The notes: generated from the letters alone by a model not told the origin. 64,000 nucleotides of DNA from Bradyrhizobium sp. LTSP849 (GCF_000938255.1 NZ_JYMR01000051.1:310001-374000); one strand, 5' to 3'. Positions 7,697 to 19,419 are shown, counted from the first letter of the stretch. A program made the numbers and translations.

Positions 7697-8398
7697 ATGA
7701 AAGCCGCCATCCTCGTCTTTCCCGGAATCAACCGCGAGCGCGACATGGCGCGCGCGCTGAGGCTGATCTCGGGCCATGAGCCGACGATGGTGTGGCACGC
7801 CGAGACCTCGCTGCCGGCCGGCACCGATCTCGTGGTCGTGCCGGGCGGCTTCTCCTATGGCGATTATCTTCGCTGTGGCGCGATTGCGGCGCGGGCGCCG
7901 GTGATGGATGCGGTGCGCGATTATGCGGCCAAGGGCGGCCTCGTGCTTGGCGTCTGCAACGGTTTTCAGATCCTCTGCGAATCCGGCCTGCTGCCGGGCG
8001 TCTTGATGCGCAACGCGCGGCTGAAGTTCATCTGCAAGGACGTCCATCTGCGCGTCGAGCGCTCCGACACCCCGTTCACCCGCGGCTACAACGCCGGTCA
8101 GGTGATCCGCGTGCCGGTCGCGCATGGCGAGGGCAATTACGAGGCGGATGAAGAGACCATCAAGCGGCTCGAAGGCGAGGGCCGGGTGCTCTATCGCTAC
8201 TGCTCCACCGATGGCGTGGTCGACGAGAGCCACAACATCAACGGCGCGGCGCATTCCATCGCCGGCCTCGTCAACGACAAGGGCAACGTGCTGGGCATGA
8301 TGCCGCATCCTGAAAACCACGTCGAAGACATCATGGGCTGCACCGACGGCCGCGGCCTGTTCGCAGGCCTCGTTCAGCATCTGGACAAGGCCGCGTGA
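7697..8398 (+). CDS. purQ: Phosphoribosylformylglycinamidine synthase glutaminase subunit
   Basis: Class I glutamine amidotransferase of 233 residues that releases ammonia from glutamine for PurL. The nucleophile Cys is in LGVCNGFQIL (near residue 87), and the catalytic His-Glu pair is in MMPHPENH near residue 205. The PGGFSYGDYLR segment is typical. It is separated from purS by about 1.9 kb. Its stop codon is shared with the GTG of the next gene. Confidence 0.96.
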   Translation: MKAAILVFPGINRERDMARALRLISGHEPTMVWHAETSLPAGTDLVVVPGGFSYGDYLRCGAIAARAPVMDAVRDYAAKGGLVLGVCNGFQILCESGLLPGVLMRNARLKFICKDVHLRVERSDTPFTRGYNAGQVIRVPVAHGEGNYEADEETIKRLEGEGRVLYRYCSTDGVVDESHNINGAAHSIAGLVNDKGNVLGMMPHPENHVEDIMGCTDGRGLFAGLVQHLDKAA

Positions 8399-9366
8399 TT
8401 TCATTCGTGTTGAAGCGGCTGTCGGCCGCCATTGCTGTCGTTGCGTTTGCAACTGCTGCGTTCGCGCAGGATTTTCCCAAGCGTCCGATCACCATGATCG
8501 TGCCGTTCGCGGCCGGCGGCACGTCGGACGTGATCGCGCGCACCGTCGCCGAGCAGATGGGCGTCGCGCTCGGCCAGACCATCGTGATCGAGAACGTCGC
8601 CGGCGCCGGCGGCTCGACCGCGCTGGCGCGCGCCTCCCGCGCCGAGCCGGATGGCTACACCATCGCGATCGGCAATGCCGGCACCAATGCCGCGACCTAT
8701 ACCATCTATCCAAAACTGCCGTTCACGCCGGATTCCTTTGTGCCGATCGCGATGGTGGCGAAGACCTTCGGCATCATTGCGCTGCGCAAGGATTTCCCAG
8801 CGAAGGATTTGAAGGAGTTCGTCGCCTACGCCAAGGCGAACCCCGGCAAGATCAATCTCGGCCATGCCGGCGTCGGCTCGTCGAACTACCTCATTTGCAA
8901 GAGCTTCGTGACGGCGGCCGGGATCGACGCCACGCTGGTCGGCTATCGCGGCGCATCGCCCGCGCTGACGGACGCGATCGGCAGCCAGATCGACGGTGTC
9001 TGCGATGCGGCGGCCTCCGTCTCGCAGTCGATCAACGAGAAGCTGGTGAGGGGGCTCGTGGTCGGCTCGACCGTGCGGCTTGCCACGTTGCCTGATCTGC
9101 CGACATCTGCGGAAGCGGGCCTGCCCGAATTCGAGGCGCAGGGCTGGAACGGCCTGTTCGCCCCCAAGAACACACCGCCGGCCATCATCGCCAGGCTGAA
9201 TGCCGCCGCGCGCACCGCGGTGGAAACCGACGCGGTGAAGAAGCGTTTTGCCGAACTCTCGACCGTCGCACCCGACGACAATGAGCACACGCCCGAGTTG
9301 CTCCAGCAACTCGTGACGCGCGACGTCGAGAAATACCGGAAATTGCTTGCGGACGACGCCAAATAA
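8395..9366 (+). CDS. Bug/TctC-family tripartite tricarboxylate transporter binding protein
   Basis: Periplasmic solute-binding protein of 323 residues. A signal peptide ends near residue 24 (ATAAFA-QDFPKRPI). Family marks are ITMIVPFAAGGTSDVIAR, GQTIVIENVAGAGG and YRGASPALTDAIGSQID. The start is a GTG that overlaps the purQ stop, so translation is coupled to purQ. No TctA or TctB membrane genes are nearby, which is usual for orphan Bug proteins. The ligand, probably a carboxylate, is unknown. Confidence 0.87.
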   Translation: MISFVLKRLSAAIAVVAFATAAFAQDFPKRPITMIVPFAAGGTSDVIARTVAEQMGVALGQTIVIENVAGAGGSTALARASRAEPDGYTIAIGNAGTNAATYTIYPKLPFTPDSFVPIAMVAKTFGIIALRKDFPAKDLKEFVAYAKANPGKINLGHAGVGSSNYLICKSFVTAAGIDATLVGYRGASPALTDAIGSQIDGVCDAAASVSQSINEKLVRGLVVGSTVRLATLPDLPTSAEAGLPEFEAQGWNGLFAPKNTPPAIIARLNAAARTAVETDAVKKRFAELSTVAPDDNEHTPELLQQLVTRDVEKYRKLLADDAK

Positions 9367-9548
9367 TTGCCGCGTCGATTCTCCGTCTCATGAACCTCCA
9401 CAGCGATCGGCGCGACTGAATCCACGTCGCCATCAAGGCGTGTGCGTTCGAGGTCGCTTTTTTGCGGAGAGGAGCAACTCAAAGTTGTTCCGTCGCGCCA
9501 GTTGCGATATCAGGAATCTTGCGCTGTCGTTGTGCTTTCGGATGTCAC

Positions 9549-10286
9549 ATGCCCGTCGCTTTGATCGTTCTGCTGCTCGATATTTCGCTGATCTACCACG
9601 CCTCGCGAACCGGACGCCTTCAGCCCTGGGCCTTTATCATTCTGATGGTGCCGCTGATTGGCGCGTTCGCCTATATCGCGGTCGAGCTCATTCCAGAATG
9701 GTTTTCGAGCCCCGGCGCGCGGCAGGCGCGCCAGCGCGTCGCCAGCCGGCTCGATCCCGAGAAGCGCTATCGTGAGCTGTCCGATCGGCTGGCCGGCACG
9801 GACACCATCGCCAATCGCGCGGCGCTGGCGGAAGAGTGCGCGAAGATCGGCCGCTTCAGTGAAGCCGAGCAGCACTATGACCACATTTTGACACTGCCGA
9901 TGGGCCACGATCCCCTCTATGCACTGGGCAAGGCGCAGGCCGAGTTTTCCGCCAAGCGCCCGGCCGACGCGCTCGCCACGCTCGACGATCTCCAGAAGCA
10001 ATGGCCGGATTTCGACTCAGCGGATGCGCATCTGCTCTACGCCCGCGCGCTCGCCGAGGTCGGCCGCCTCGATGAGGCGCTCGAGGAATTTCACGCCGTC
10101 GCCGACTACTTCCCGGGCGCCGAAGCGCGGGTGCGCTACGGCATGCTGCTGCAAATGGTCGGCCGCACTGCCGAGGCGCGCCTGGTCTTCAACGAGCTGT
10201 TGATCCAGATGCGGCGCGCGCCAAAATATCTGCGCGAGGCGCAGGCCGAGTGGCTGTCGATCGCCGAGAAGCAGATCTCGGCGTGA
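9549..10286 (+). CDS. Membrane-anchored tetratricopeptide repeat protein
   Basis: Encodes 245 residues from the ATG at 9549; the frame is open upstream but that part is not protein-like. The N-terminus has two hydrophobic segments (about 2-15 and 25-45) resembling the membrane part of PLDc_N/cardiolipin synthase N-termini, ending AYIAVELIPEWF. The rest is helical with TPR-like repeats, such as GRFSEAEQHYDHILTLP, RPADALATLDDL and GRLDEALEEFHAVADYFPG. It is probably a cytoplasm-facing scaffold; partners are unknown. The ribosome site is weak. Confidence 0.75.
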   Translation: MPVALIVLLLDISLIYHASRTGRLQPWAFIILMVPLIGAFAYIAVELIPEWFSSPGARQARQRVASRLDPEKRYRELSDRLAGTDTIANRAALAEECAKIGRFSEAEQHYDHILTLPMGHDPLYALGKAQAEFSAKRPADALATLDDLQKQWPDFDSADAHLLYARALAEVGRLDEALEEFHAVADYFPGAEARVRYGMLLQMVGRTAEARLVFNELLIQMRRAPKYLREAQAEWLSIAEKQISA

Positions 10287-10330
10287 TCTGGCGAAAGAAG
10301 CCGTATCTGCCGGCGCATTCGGCTCAGTCT

Positions 10331-10430
10331 AAAGCGCGATGAGATTGGGATGAATCGTCATCGCGCTTTAGGTTGTTGTTTGAGCATGATCTTTTCGGAA
10401 AACCGCTGCACACTTTTCTGGATCATGCTC
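10331..10430. repeat. Intergenic repeat, AAAGCGCGATGA / GAGCATGATC double hairpin
   Basis: Two neighbouring palindromic units: AAAGCGCGATGA...TCATCGCGCTTTA (10331-10370) and GAGCATGATC...GATCATGCTC (10382-10430). The same composite occurs inverted and nearly identical at 20093-20195. It lies between convergent genes, and the hydrolase stop codon is at its edge. Confidence 0.85.
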
Positions 10431-12520
10431 TAGTTCTTGCAGAGCGCCTCGCCCACGCTAATCCTTTCTGGAGTCGGCGATAGGCCGGAAAAATTGTCAA
10501 CGGCAGCCGCCGCCGCGACCAGGCGGTCGGCGTCTTCCGATCTCAGAAACCTGCGCGCGACTTGCTGTTTGGCGACAGTTTTCACGGCGCAGGCATACCC
10601 CGCCTGGGTGCCGTATCGCTCCTCCAACGACGGCCTCGGATCGCCGGCGGCCTCTCGGTCGCTTTTCAGCTTGGCGAATGGGATGTAACCCCCGGTCAAT
10701 CCGCCGCCACAAGACTGGCCCTTGAAGAATCCGGTCGCCGTCGCATTCCATCCGGTATAGGTCCCGAGCGGTACCTGATGCAGGACCGAGGCCACGCCGG
10801 CCATTTCGTTCCCGTCCTGATTAACGCGAGGCATCAGAGCGGGGATGATTTGCCTGATGGTCGGTGGTTGTTGCGTGATGACGCCTGAAAAATTTTGGTA
10901 GTCCAGACTCTTTCCGAAGTCGTAGTCGAATAGCCCAACCGCCATACCGGTGGGCGATGGCACGCCGGGGATCGACGGAAAGTGCATGGCTTCCATCGTA
11001 TTGGGAACGAGATCGCCACGAGCCAATGTTGGATAGACGCTTGGCGGCGGCTCCGTTCCCTTCACGACCCAATCAACCAACGCGATTTGCAGCGCGTTCA
11101 TCGTTTCATCTTCGGGATTGGGGTTCTGAGCAAGAACGCAACCGGCCGCTGGCCGGGTCGGCAGATCAAAGCCGCCTGGCCCTCCGCCGTGCGTGGTGCC
11201 TGGGAAATAGTAGCGTCTTACGTTTGCGGGGAGAGGGAGGTCGGCATTCCCATCGGTCCCTGTTTCAGCGACCGTCATCAATCGGGCATTGTATTCGCTT
11301 GCGCCAAACGTGTCGAAAATCTTCGGGCACGTTGCAGTCGCTGTACAGCGGTCCAGCAGGCTCGCCTCATGGCGCCCCCGCTTGGAGTCCGTGTAGGAGG
11401 TCCACCACAGCACGCCTTCTCCGCCGGGCTCGTAAAGGGTGCCAGAGCCGCTCGGCAATCCAAAGCGCACGTTGGCGGACGTCAGCCTCCCGGCAATGTG
11501 GGGGTTGGCGCCGTCGAATACGCGGCGTTTCTGTTCGTCCTGGTTGAAGCCGAGCAGGATGAACGTTTTCAACGCGTTCCCCGACTGCGAAATCCCTTGC
11601 ACGACCGTGTGATGGATTCTTCCCGCAATCGGGTTTGGCGTCCCCTCATCGTCGGCGGCTTCAAAGCGGAAGAACGAAGCAACATCCCGCATGGCGGCAA
11701 AGCCAACACCCAATACCTTGGGGTCTTTTGCCTCGTAGACGAGTTGATAAAGCAGGTTCGGATCGAATCCATTTTTGAGACACAGCGAACGCGGATTAGG
11801 CTCGCCCGGAAAAGGAACTTTCGTGCAGTCGGCGAAGGCCCAATCGCTGCCAGGGATGCTGTCTGAGGCGCTAGTTTCGCCAGTGCGTGTTTCTGAGCTT
11901 CTCGTCATCAAGTGAGCTTTTGCCGTATCGAGTGAAGCGGCATCGTAAGGGATCAACGTCGCGAGCATCCCCAGCGGACGGGTGTTCACGCCCTTGGGCA
12001 CGTTGGCGATACGTGCCAAAACGACCCCCGTGATCGAAGATCCGTCCGCATTGCGCGCGACAGGAACCTGGACGGTCCAATTGTCTGTCGTCTGCTCAAT
12101 ATCGCCCTGCCAACCGCTGATCAGCGCCACGTGGCCAAAATCCTGCGGCTTGGTGGCAGATGGCCCAATTGAACTCGGGCTGTTGTTCATGGCGACCGGA
12201 CGACCGCGATTGACGACGTCGTACCAGAGCACACCGCTCGCGTTGCGCATGTCCTTCGGCTTGGTCAAAGTGAAACGAGATACGTATTCGACCCGACCGC
12301 GTGCATTCAGCGGTGCGTATTGGATGTCGGTGATGACGGCGTTGAGGGGGTCTTTGGGATCGAGTTCTCCGTAAGCGCGACCCGAGAGACTCTCATTGCG
12401 CCCGTCGGGAAGCGCGATCGTCTGATCGACGACAATACGGGCCACCCGCGCCGTCGCTTCATCGCCGATAGACAAGGCGATCATCAGAACACCAATCGAG
12501 ATGCGAGCCGGATGAATCAT
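10430..12520 (-). CDS. Secreted alpha/beta hydrolase domain protein
   Basis: Exported protein of 696 residues of the large alpha/beta hydrolase-domain group (Abhydrolase_10-like), substrate unknown. A signal peptide covers about residues 1-24. The nucleophile elbow GISQSG (near residue 310) has the G-x-S-x-G form. A late His in FPGTTHGGGPGG may complete the triad. Several Cys (FADCTK, DRCTATATC, SCGGG) suggest disulfides. GAGGAAA precedes the ATG. Codon use is less GC-biased than in nearby purine genes, which may point to transfer. Confidence 0.75.
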   Translation of the reverse strand: MIHPARISIGVLMIALSIGDEATARVARIVVDQTIALPDGRNESLSGRAYGELDPKDPLNAVITDIQYAPLNARGRVEYVSRFTLTKPKDMRNASGVLWYDVVNRGRPVAMNNSPSSIGPSATKPQDFGHVALISGWQGDIEQTTDNWTVQVPVARNADGSSITGVVLARIANVPKGVNTRPLGMLATLIPYDAASLDTAKAHLMTRSSETRTGETSASDSIPGSDWAFADCTKVPFPGEPNPRSLCLKNGFDPNLLYQLVYEAKDPKVLGVGFAAMRDVASFFRFEAADDEGTPNPIAGRIHHTVVQGISQSGNALKTFILLGFNQDEQKRRVFDGANPHIAGRLTSANVRFGLPSGSGTLYEPGGEGVLWWTSYTDSKRGRHEASLLDRCTATATCPKIFDTFGASEYNARLMTVAETGTDGNADLPLPANVRRYYFPGTTHGGGPGGFDLPTRPAAGCVLAQNPNPEDETMNALQIALVDWVVKGTEPPPSVYPTLARGDLVPNTMEAMHFPSIPGVPSPTGMAVGLFDYDFGKSLDYQNFSGVITQQPPTIRQIIPALMPRVNQDGNEMAGVASVLHQVPLGTYTGWNATATGFFKGQSCGGGLTGGYIPFAKLKSDREAAGDPRPSLEERYGTQAGYACAVKTVAKQQVARRFLRSEDADRLVAAAAAVDNFSGLSPTPERISVGEALCKN

Positions 12521-12671
12521 TGATCAGGTTTCCTCACGGTCGAGCTGATGCAACGAACCTCGCTTGGCGTTGCCGCATCGGTCAACCGAATCCTGGTCTC
12601 ACAGCGGGCTCGGGATCGTGCCTCCTTGATTGCGCCGCAGCAGATTTCGCAAGGAGCGCGTTCCAGTCAAA

Positions 12672-13157
12672 TCAGGTGGCAACGGCACCCGCCGCCGGCA
12701 CCTTCCGCTTCACCCGTTTGATCGTGCCGGAGAAGGTGAACAGCCGGCGCTCGCCGGCCGTCATCTCGCCCCGCAGGAAGATCAGCGAACCGCCGGCGCG
12801 GGTGACCTCGCCGGTGCACTCGATCAGCTCGCCCTCATGCCCGGCATCGAGGAATTCGCAGGCGAAATTGACGGTCACGCCCTTGCTGTTCAGCGCGTTG
12901 CGGCCGATCGCGAACAGACAATAATCGGCGAAGGCCATGAAGCAGCCGCCATGGACGTTCTGGGACCCGTTGAGGTGTTTCTTCTCGACCCGGAAGGCGC
13001 AGCGGACGCGGCCGTCCGCGTCCATCCGGTGCCAGAAGGGGCCGATATGGTTCTCAAAGCTGTCACGGATCCAGGTCTGCCAGCCCGCGAATTCCCCCTC
13101 GGTCGCAACATGCAGCTCCGGGCGGGCGGAAGGGACCGTTTTGGTCAATTCATGCAA
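12672..13157 (-). CDS. PaaI-type hotdog-fold thioesterase
   Basis: Protein of 161 residues likely to hydrolyse acyl-CoA thioesters. The hotdog core carries QNVHGGCFMAFADYCLFAIG, close to the PaaI/4HBT pattern with the conserved HGG, followed by VNFACEFLDAGHEGELIECTGEV. The start appears to be a TTG at 13157 (TTG CAT GAA TTG), because the nearby ATG is out of frame; GAAGG is about 13 bases upstream. It is divergent from purL across 183 bases. The substrate is unknown. Confidence 0.8.
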   Translation of the reverse strand: MHELTKTVPSARPELHVATEGEFAGWQTWIRDSFENHIGPFWHRMDADGRVRCAFRVEKKHLNGSQNVHGGCFMAFADYCLFAIGRNALNSKGVTVNFACEFLDAGHEGELIECTGEVTRAGGSLIFLRGEMTAGERRLFTFSGTIKRVKRKVPAAGAVAT

Positions 13158-13340
13158 GGAAATGGGCCTTCAATTGCGGGTCTTCAGTCCTTAAATCCGA
13201 TCCGTCCGCGCCGTGCAATTCCTGTTCCTGCGCCCCCCGGCCGCAAAACGTGGGACAGCGGGAAAATGCGCCATAAAGGGCTTTTCGGAAGCCCCCGATG
13301 TTCCTAAGAACGGCCAACCGCCGCCGAAAGCCCCGAATCC

Positions 13341-15551
<2,211 letters not shown>

Positions 15552-15574
15552 GGCGCCGCCACAATCTCGGATCC

Positions 15575-15659
15575 GTAGCCCGGATGGAGCGAAGCGCAAT
15601 CCGGGACCACTTTGCTTGCGGCAAGACCCCGGATTTCGCTGCGCTCCATCCGGGCTACG
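15575..15659. repeat. Intergenic repeat, GTAGCCCGGATGGAGCGAAGCG type
   Basis: Long inverted repeat with arms GTAGCCCGGATGGAGC and GCTCCATCCGGGCTAC, and inner ATCCGGG/CCCGGAT arms. The same unit occurs at 26267-26347 and a variant at 44685-44762. It lies between convergent purL and an acyltransferase gene and can fold as a terminator-like structure for both. Confidence 0.85.
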
Positions 15660-15666
15660 ATCACGT

Positions 15667-16854
15667 CTACAACACGTGCGAGGCGCCTGGAATCTTCCGT
15701 AACGCCGCCGTCACGCCCCAGCTCAGCAGCACCGTGAGCACGAAGCCGATCGCGGCCTTCATGATCGCAGGCCACTCGTAGTCGAACAGCGCGTATTGCA
15801 GCCACAGGGCGATCGGGTAGTGCACCAGGAACATGCCGTAGGCATCCGCCTGCATGCGGTCGAGCAGGTTCGGGCCCGGCGCCTTGGAATGCAGGAAGAA
15901 GGCGAGGATCGCGAGCAGGATCGCGGCCGAGAACAGCACGAAGAGCGTGCCGTAGATCGCCTGATACCAATGCGGCTGTATGTCGGGATTTCCCAGGATC
16001 TCGCGCTTGATGTAGATCATTCCCCACATCAGGCAGTACGGGATCAGCGTCGCGACCACCCAGGGCCAGCGGCTCTTCGGCAGTTGGCCGTCGGCGCCGA
16101 GGATGCCGTGATCGAAATTCGCCGCGCCCACGCTGACGCCAATGAAGAAATAGGCGAAGTAGAGCAGGATGCGGCTCGCCTGCACCGAGAACGGTCCGAA
16201 CTCGAACCATCTGTTGCCGCCGAAATAGAGCAGCGCCGGCACGTAGACGATTGTTGTGATAACGACCAGTATCAGCCAGAACACGACCGGCCGTTCAAAT
16301 CCGCGAAGTGAGACGCGGTTGATCGGATCGACCAGGTGCACGGAGACCCGGTAGAGCAGGCTCGCGGTGAGGTCGAATGCGAGCAGCACCCACACGAACC
16401 AGACCGGGCCGCTTGGCCACGGTCCAACCGTCACCGTCTTCCACCAGAATGCCGCGAAGGTCAGTTCGGGGTTTTGACGCAGTGCGATCGCGTAATAGGC
16501 GAGCGGAATGACCGTGAGGGCCGCGATCGCAAAAGGCAGCCCCAGCCGCAGCAGGCGGTCGCGCAGGAAGACCGACGGCGCCTTGCGCGCGATGCCCGGC
16601 CAGGTGAACAGCCCCGACAGGAAGAAGAACATCGCCATGAAGAAGCTGTCGGTGGCGAGCACGACGATGTCGAAGCCGATCCACGAGGTCGGGTCGGTGT
16701 GCCCGAAATAGGTATAAGGAATGACGGCGTGATGCAGCAGCACCACCAGCGTCAGGAAGGTGCGGGCGCGGTCGAGCGACAAATTGCGCGCCTTGGCTTT
16801 TGGCGCGGCGTGAACATCGGCGCCGACTGTCGCCGAATGTGACATCGTAATCAT
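15667..16854 (-). CDS. Acyltransferase family 3 membrane protein
   Basis: Integral membrane protein of 395 residues with about ten hydrophobic segments, of the Acyl_transf_3/OpgC-like family that adds acyl or succinyl groups to surface glucans or other exported carbohydrates. The N-terminal motif SLDRARTFLTLVVLLHHAVIPY contains the family's conserved arginine and histidine. The last third has ADAYGMFLVHYP, also typical. The ATG at 16854 or the one at 16845 could be the start. No glycan genes lie nearby, so the acceptor is unknown. Confidence 0.83.
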   Translation of the reverse strand: MITMSHSATVGADVHAAPKAKARNLSLDRARTFLTLVVLLHHAVIPYTYFGHTDPTSWIGFDIVVLATDSFFMAMFFFLSGLFTWPGIARKAPSVFLRDRLLRLGLPFAIAALTVIPLAYYAIALRQNPELTFAAFWWKTVTVGPWPSGPVWFVWVLLAFDLTASLLYRVSVHLVDPINRVSLRGFERPVVFWLILVVITTIVYVPALLYFGGNRWFEFGPFSVQASRILLYFAYFFIGVSVGAANFDHGILGADGQLPKSRWPWVVATLIPYCLMWGMIYIKREILGNPDIQPHWYQAIYGTLFVLFSAAILLAILAFFLHSKAPGPNLLDRMQADAYGMFLVHYPIALWLQYALFDYEWPAIMKAAIGFVLTVLLSWGVTAALRKIPGASHVL

Positions 16855-17038
16855 GGCCGCCCCGGTTGCGCTCCTGTCCCGGCCGGACTCTGCAACCGGG
16901 AACCCGATTCAGCAAGTGCAGTTTCGGCCATTTATCGCGCCGAGCCGGCACTCTCAGGAACCAGTTCCGCGCCGCGAAGTTAGCGTTCACGAAACGATCG
17001 AGTGGCCGCGAAAAGCGGCGCCAATGTTGGAGCTGGCG

Positions 17039-17212
17039 ATGACGATCCTGAAATGGGCGCTGATTTTCCTGCTGGTCTCGATCGTGGCGGGCGTGCTCGG
17101 TTTCACCGGCATCTCGGCCGCCTCCGCCGATATCGCCCGCTTCCTATTCTACGTCTTCGTCGTGATCTTCCTGGTGCTGCTGGTGCTCGGGCTCACACTC
17201 TTCAGGGCGTAG
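17039..17212 (+). CDS. DUF1328 small membrane protein
   Basis: Protein of 57 residues starting MTILKWALIFLLVSIVAG, with GGAG 6 bases before the ATG. It is nearly all hydrophobic, with two membrane segments around a central GFTGISAASADIARF, the pattern of DUF1328 (YtjA-like) proteins. An in-frame ATG five codons upstream has no ribosome site. Function is unknown; relatives are often stress-associated inner-membrane proteins. Confidence 0.85.
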   Translation: MTILKWALIFLLVSIVAGVLGFTGISAASADIARFLFYVFVVIFLVLLVLGLTLFRA

Positions 17213-17236
17213 CGACGCCGCATCGGCACACTCCTT

Positions 17237-17357
17237 CGTCATGCCCGGGCTTGTCCCGGGCATCCACGATCTTCCGTATCCGAAGCACCAAGAACGTGGA
17301 CGGCCGGGACATGGGCGAGCGGAAGCGACGCCGTCTTTCGGCGGCTACGCCATGACG
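17237..17357. repeat. Intergenic repeat, CGTCATGCCCGGGCTTGTCCCGGGCATCCACG type
   Basis: Starts CGTCATGCCCGGG and ends GCCATGACG, with inner hairpins CCCGGGC...GCCCGGG and GCCGGGAC. It occupies most of the convergent gap between DUF1328 and DUF427 genes. It resembles dispersed Bradyrhizobium repeats; I see no second copy in this window. Confidence 0.7.
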
Positions 17358-17376
17358 GTGTAGGTGGGCGAGGCGA

Positions 17377-17736
17377 CTACCCCACTTCCTCGATTTTCAC
17401 CTTGTCCGGATAGAAGGCGAGATGGCCGGAAATCTCCGTCATCGCGGGAAAGGGCGTCTCGTAGGTCCAGATCGCGTTGTCGAGCGTCTTGCCGTCGGCC
17501 TTGATGCTGTAATAGCTGGCGTCCCCCTTATAGGGGCAATGGGTGGTGCGCTCGGTGCGCTCCAGCAGCGCCATATTGGCATCCTCCCGCGGCACATACT
17601 GCACCGCTGGATATTTGGCTTCCTTCAGCGTCAGCGCCTTGGCGCTCTCCGCGATCACGATATCGCCCGCGGTCACGCGGACGCGCCGGGGGTTTTGGGT
17701 GATGGTGATGGGGTGGTCGGGCCCTGGAAGCTTCAT
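17377..17736 (-). CDS. DUF427 domain protein
   Basis: Protein of 119 residues beginning MKLPGPDHPITITQNPRRVR, with AAAGG 9 bases upstream of the ATG. Family marks are REDANMALLERTERTTHCPYKGDASYYS and WTYETPFPAM. DUF427 is a small single-domain family of unresolved role, often placed near redox or glyoxalase genes. The frame is open 13 codons upstream without a ribosome site. Confidence 0.87.
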   Translation of the reverse strand: MKLPGPDHPITITQNPRRVRVTAGDIVIAESAKALTLKEAKYPAVQYVPREDANMALLERTERTTHCPYKGDASYYSIKADGKTLDNAIWTYETPFPAMTEISGHLAFYPDKVKIEEVG

Positions 17737-17936
17737 GATTTCACGCCTTTTCGATCGATCTGCCGCGCGCGGCACTTTGTCGTGCCTTTATCCTGATGGG
17801 ATCACGGATATAGTGCCTGAAGGCGTGACGTAGAAGACCGTTCACGCTAAGTTTGGCCCGCCGGCAAGTTTGGCTTTCAGATCCGGACCCCGGCAGCGAA
17901 TCGACGCCGAACGACACCAGAAGGAGCGAGACCCGA

Positions 17937-18173
17937 ATGCCAATGGACGCCCACGATATCGAGGCGATGATCAAGGCAGCGATCCCCGATGCCGAGGTGA
18001 CGATCCGTGACCTCGCCGGCGATGGCGACCACTATGCCGCGACCGTGATCTCGGAATCCTTCCGCGGCAAGTCCCGCGTCCAGCAGCACCAGATCGTCTA
18101 TCAGTCGCTGCAAGGCCAGATGGGCGGCGTGCTGCATGCGCTGGCGCTGCAAACCGGGGTGCCAGGTACTTGA
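17937..18173 (+). CDS. bolA: BolA-family protein
   Basis: Protein of 78 residues, the IbaG/YrbA-like short form, starting MPMDAHDIEAMIKAAIPDAE with AAGGAGCGAG before the ATG. The core HYAATVISESFRGKSRVQQHQIVYQSL contains the BolA helix-turn and the conserved histidine. BolA proteins bind [2Fe-2S] clusters together with monothiol glutaredoxins and affect iron regulation. The partner grxD is 4.6 kb downstream; in many alphaproteobacteria the two are adjacent. Confidence 0.9.
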   Translation: MPMDAHDIEAMIKAAIPDAEVTIRDLAGDGDHYAATVISESFRGKSRVQQHQIVYQSLQGQMGGVLHALALQTGVPGT

Positions 18174-18225
18174 CTGCTCTTGATCTGACGAGCACCTGAT
18201 CTGATCGCACGACGGGGGAACGGTC

Positions 18226-19419
18226 ATGGCTGCGGACAATTCGCGCGGTGCGATGTTTCGCGTGATCGTGCCGAACCAGCCCAGCCGCGTCACCAATGCC
18301 GAGCTGTTCTTCGACCTCGTCTTCGTCTTCGCCGTCACCCAAGTCTCGCACACCCTGCTGCACCACTTCACGCCGCTCGGCGCGGTCGAGGTCACGCTGC
18401 TGTTTCTCGCGGTGTGGTGGGTGTGGGTCTACACCGCCTGGGTCACCAACTGGCTCAACCCCGATCTGACGCCCGTCCGCATCCTGATCTTCCTGATGAT
18501 GCTGGGCGGCCTGGTGCTGTCGACGACGATTCCGACCGCCTTCGACGGTCGCGGCCTCTGGTTTGCCGTCGCCTACGCGACCATGCAGGTCGGACGTACC
18601 GCCTTCTGGCTGTTTGCAACCCCGCGCCATCGCACCGCGGTCAGGCACAACTCGATCCGCATCCTGGTTTGGCTCTCCTGCTCGGCGATCTTCTGGATCC
18701 TCGGCGGCCTGGCCCATGGGGAGGAGAGGCTGTGGTTCTGGATCGTCGCGCTGACAATCGAATATGTCTCGCCCGCCGTTCGCTTCTGGGTGCCGAAGCT
18801 GGGGTTCTCGTCAGTCGAGGCCTGGGCCGTCGAGGGCGGCCACATGGCCGAACGCTGCGCCGGATTCATCATCATCGCGCTCGGTGAGGCCGTCGTCGTC
18901 AACGGTGCGACTTTTGCAGAGCTGGACTGGACATCCGACAACATCCTTGCCTTCGTCTCGGCGTTCGTCGGCAGCATCTCGATGTGGTGGATCTATTTCC
19001 ACAAGGGCGCGGAGGCCGGCTCCGAGCGGATCTCGAAGACCGCCGAATCCGGCCGGCTGGCGCGGCTCGCCTATACCTATCTGCACATGCCGATCGTCGC
19101 CGGCATCATTCTGACCGCCGTCTCGGACGAACTGGTGCTGAAGCATCCGACCGGCCACTCGGATCTGCGAACGATCATCAGCACCGTCGGTGGCCCGCTG
19201 GTGTTCCTGGTCGGCACCGTCCTGTTCAAGCACGCGATCCGCGGGTTTCTCCAGCTCTCGCACGGCATCGGCATCATTCTGCTGCTGGTGCTGTGGTGGT
19301 TCGCCGCCGATCTGTCGCCGCTCTGGCTGTCGGTTGTGACCAGCGTGATCATGATCGTCGTCGCAGTGTGGGAGTCGGTGTCGCTGGGGTCGAAGCCGGA
19401 AGAGGCCGGAGAGCATTGA
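18226..19419 (+). CDS. ltrA: Low temperature requirement protein A (LtrA) family membrane protein
   Basis: Protein of 397 residues with about ten to eleven membrane segments. The N-terminal hallmark NAELFFDLVFVFAVTQVSH and the later GFIIIALGEAVVVNGATF are conserved in LtrA proteins. The family name comes from a Listeria cold-growth mutant, but the activity is unknown. GGGGGAAC precedes the ATG. It follows bolA by 52 bases and may be cotranscribed. Confidence 0.88.
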   Translation: MAADNSRGAMFRVIVPNQPSRVTNAELFFDLVFVFAVTQVSHTLLHHFTPLGAVEVTLLFLAVWWVWVYTAWVTNWLNPDLTPVRILIFLMMLGGLVLSTTIPTAFDGRGLWFAVAYATMQVGRTAFWLFATPRHRTAVRHNSIRILVWLSCSAIFWILGGLAHGEERLWFWIVALTIEYVSPAVRFWVPKLGFSSVEAWAVEGGHMAERCAGFIIIALGEAVVVNGATFAELDWTSDNILAFVSAFVGSISMWWIYFHKGAEAGSERISKTAESGRLARLAYTYLHMPIVAGIILTAVSDELVLKHPTGHSDLRTIISTVGGPLVFLVGTVLFKHAIRGFLQLSHGIGIILLLVLWWFAADLSPLWLSVVTSVIMIVVAVWESVSLGSKPEEAGEH

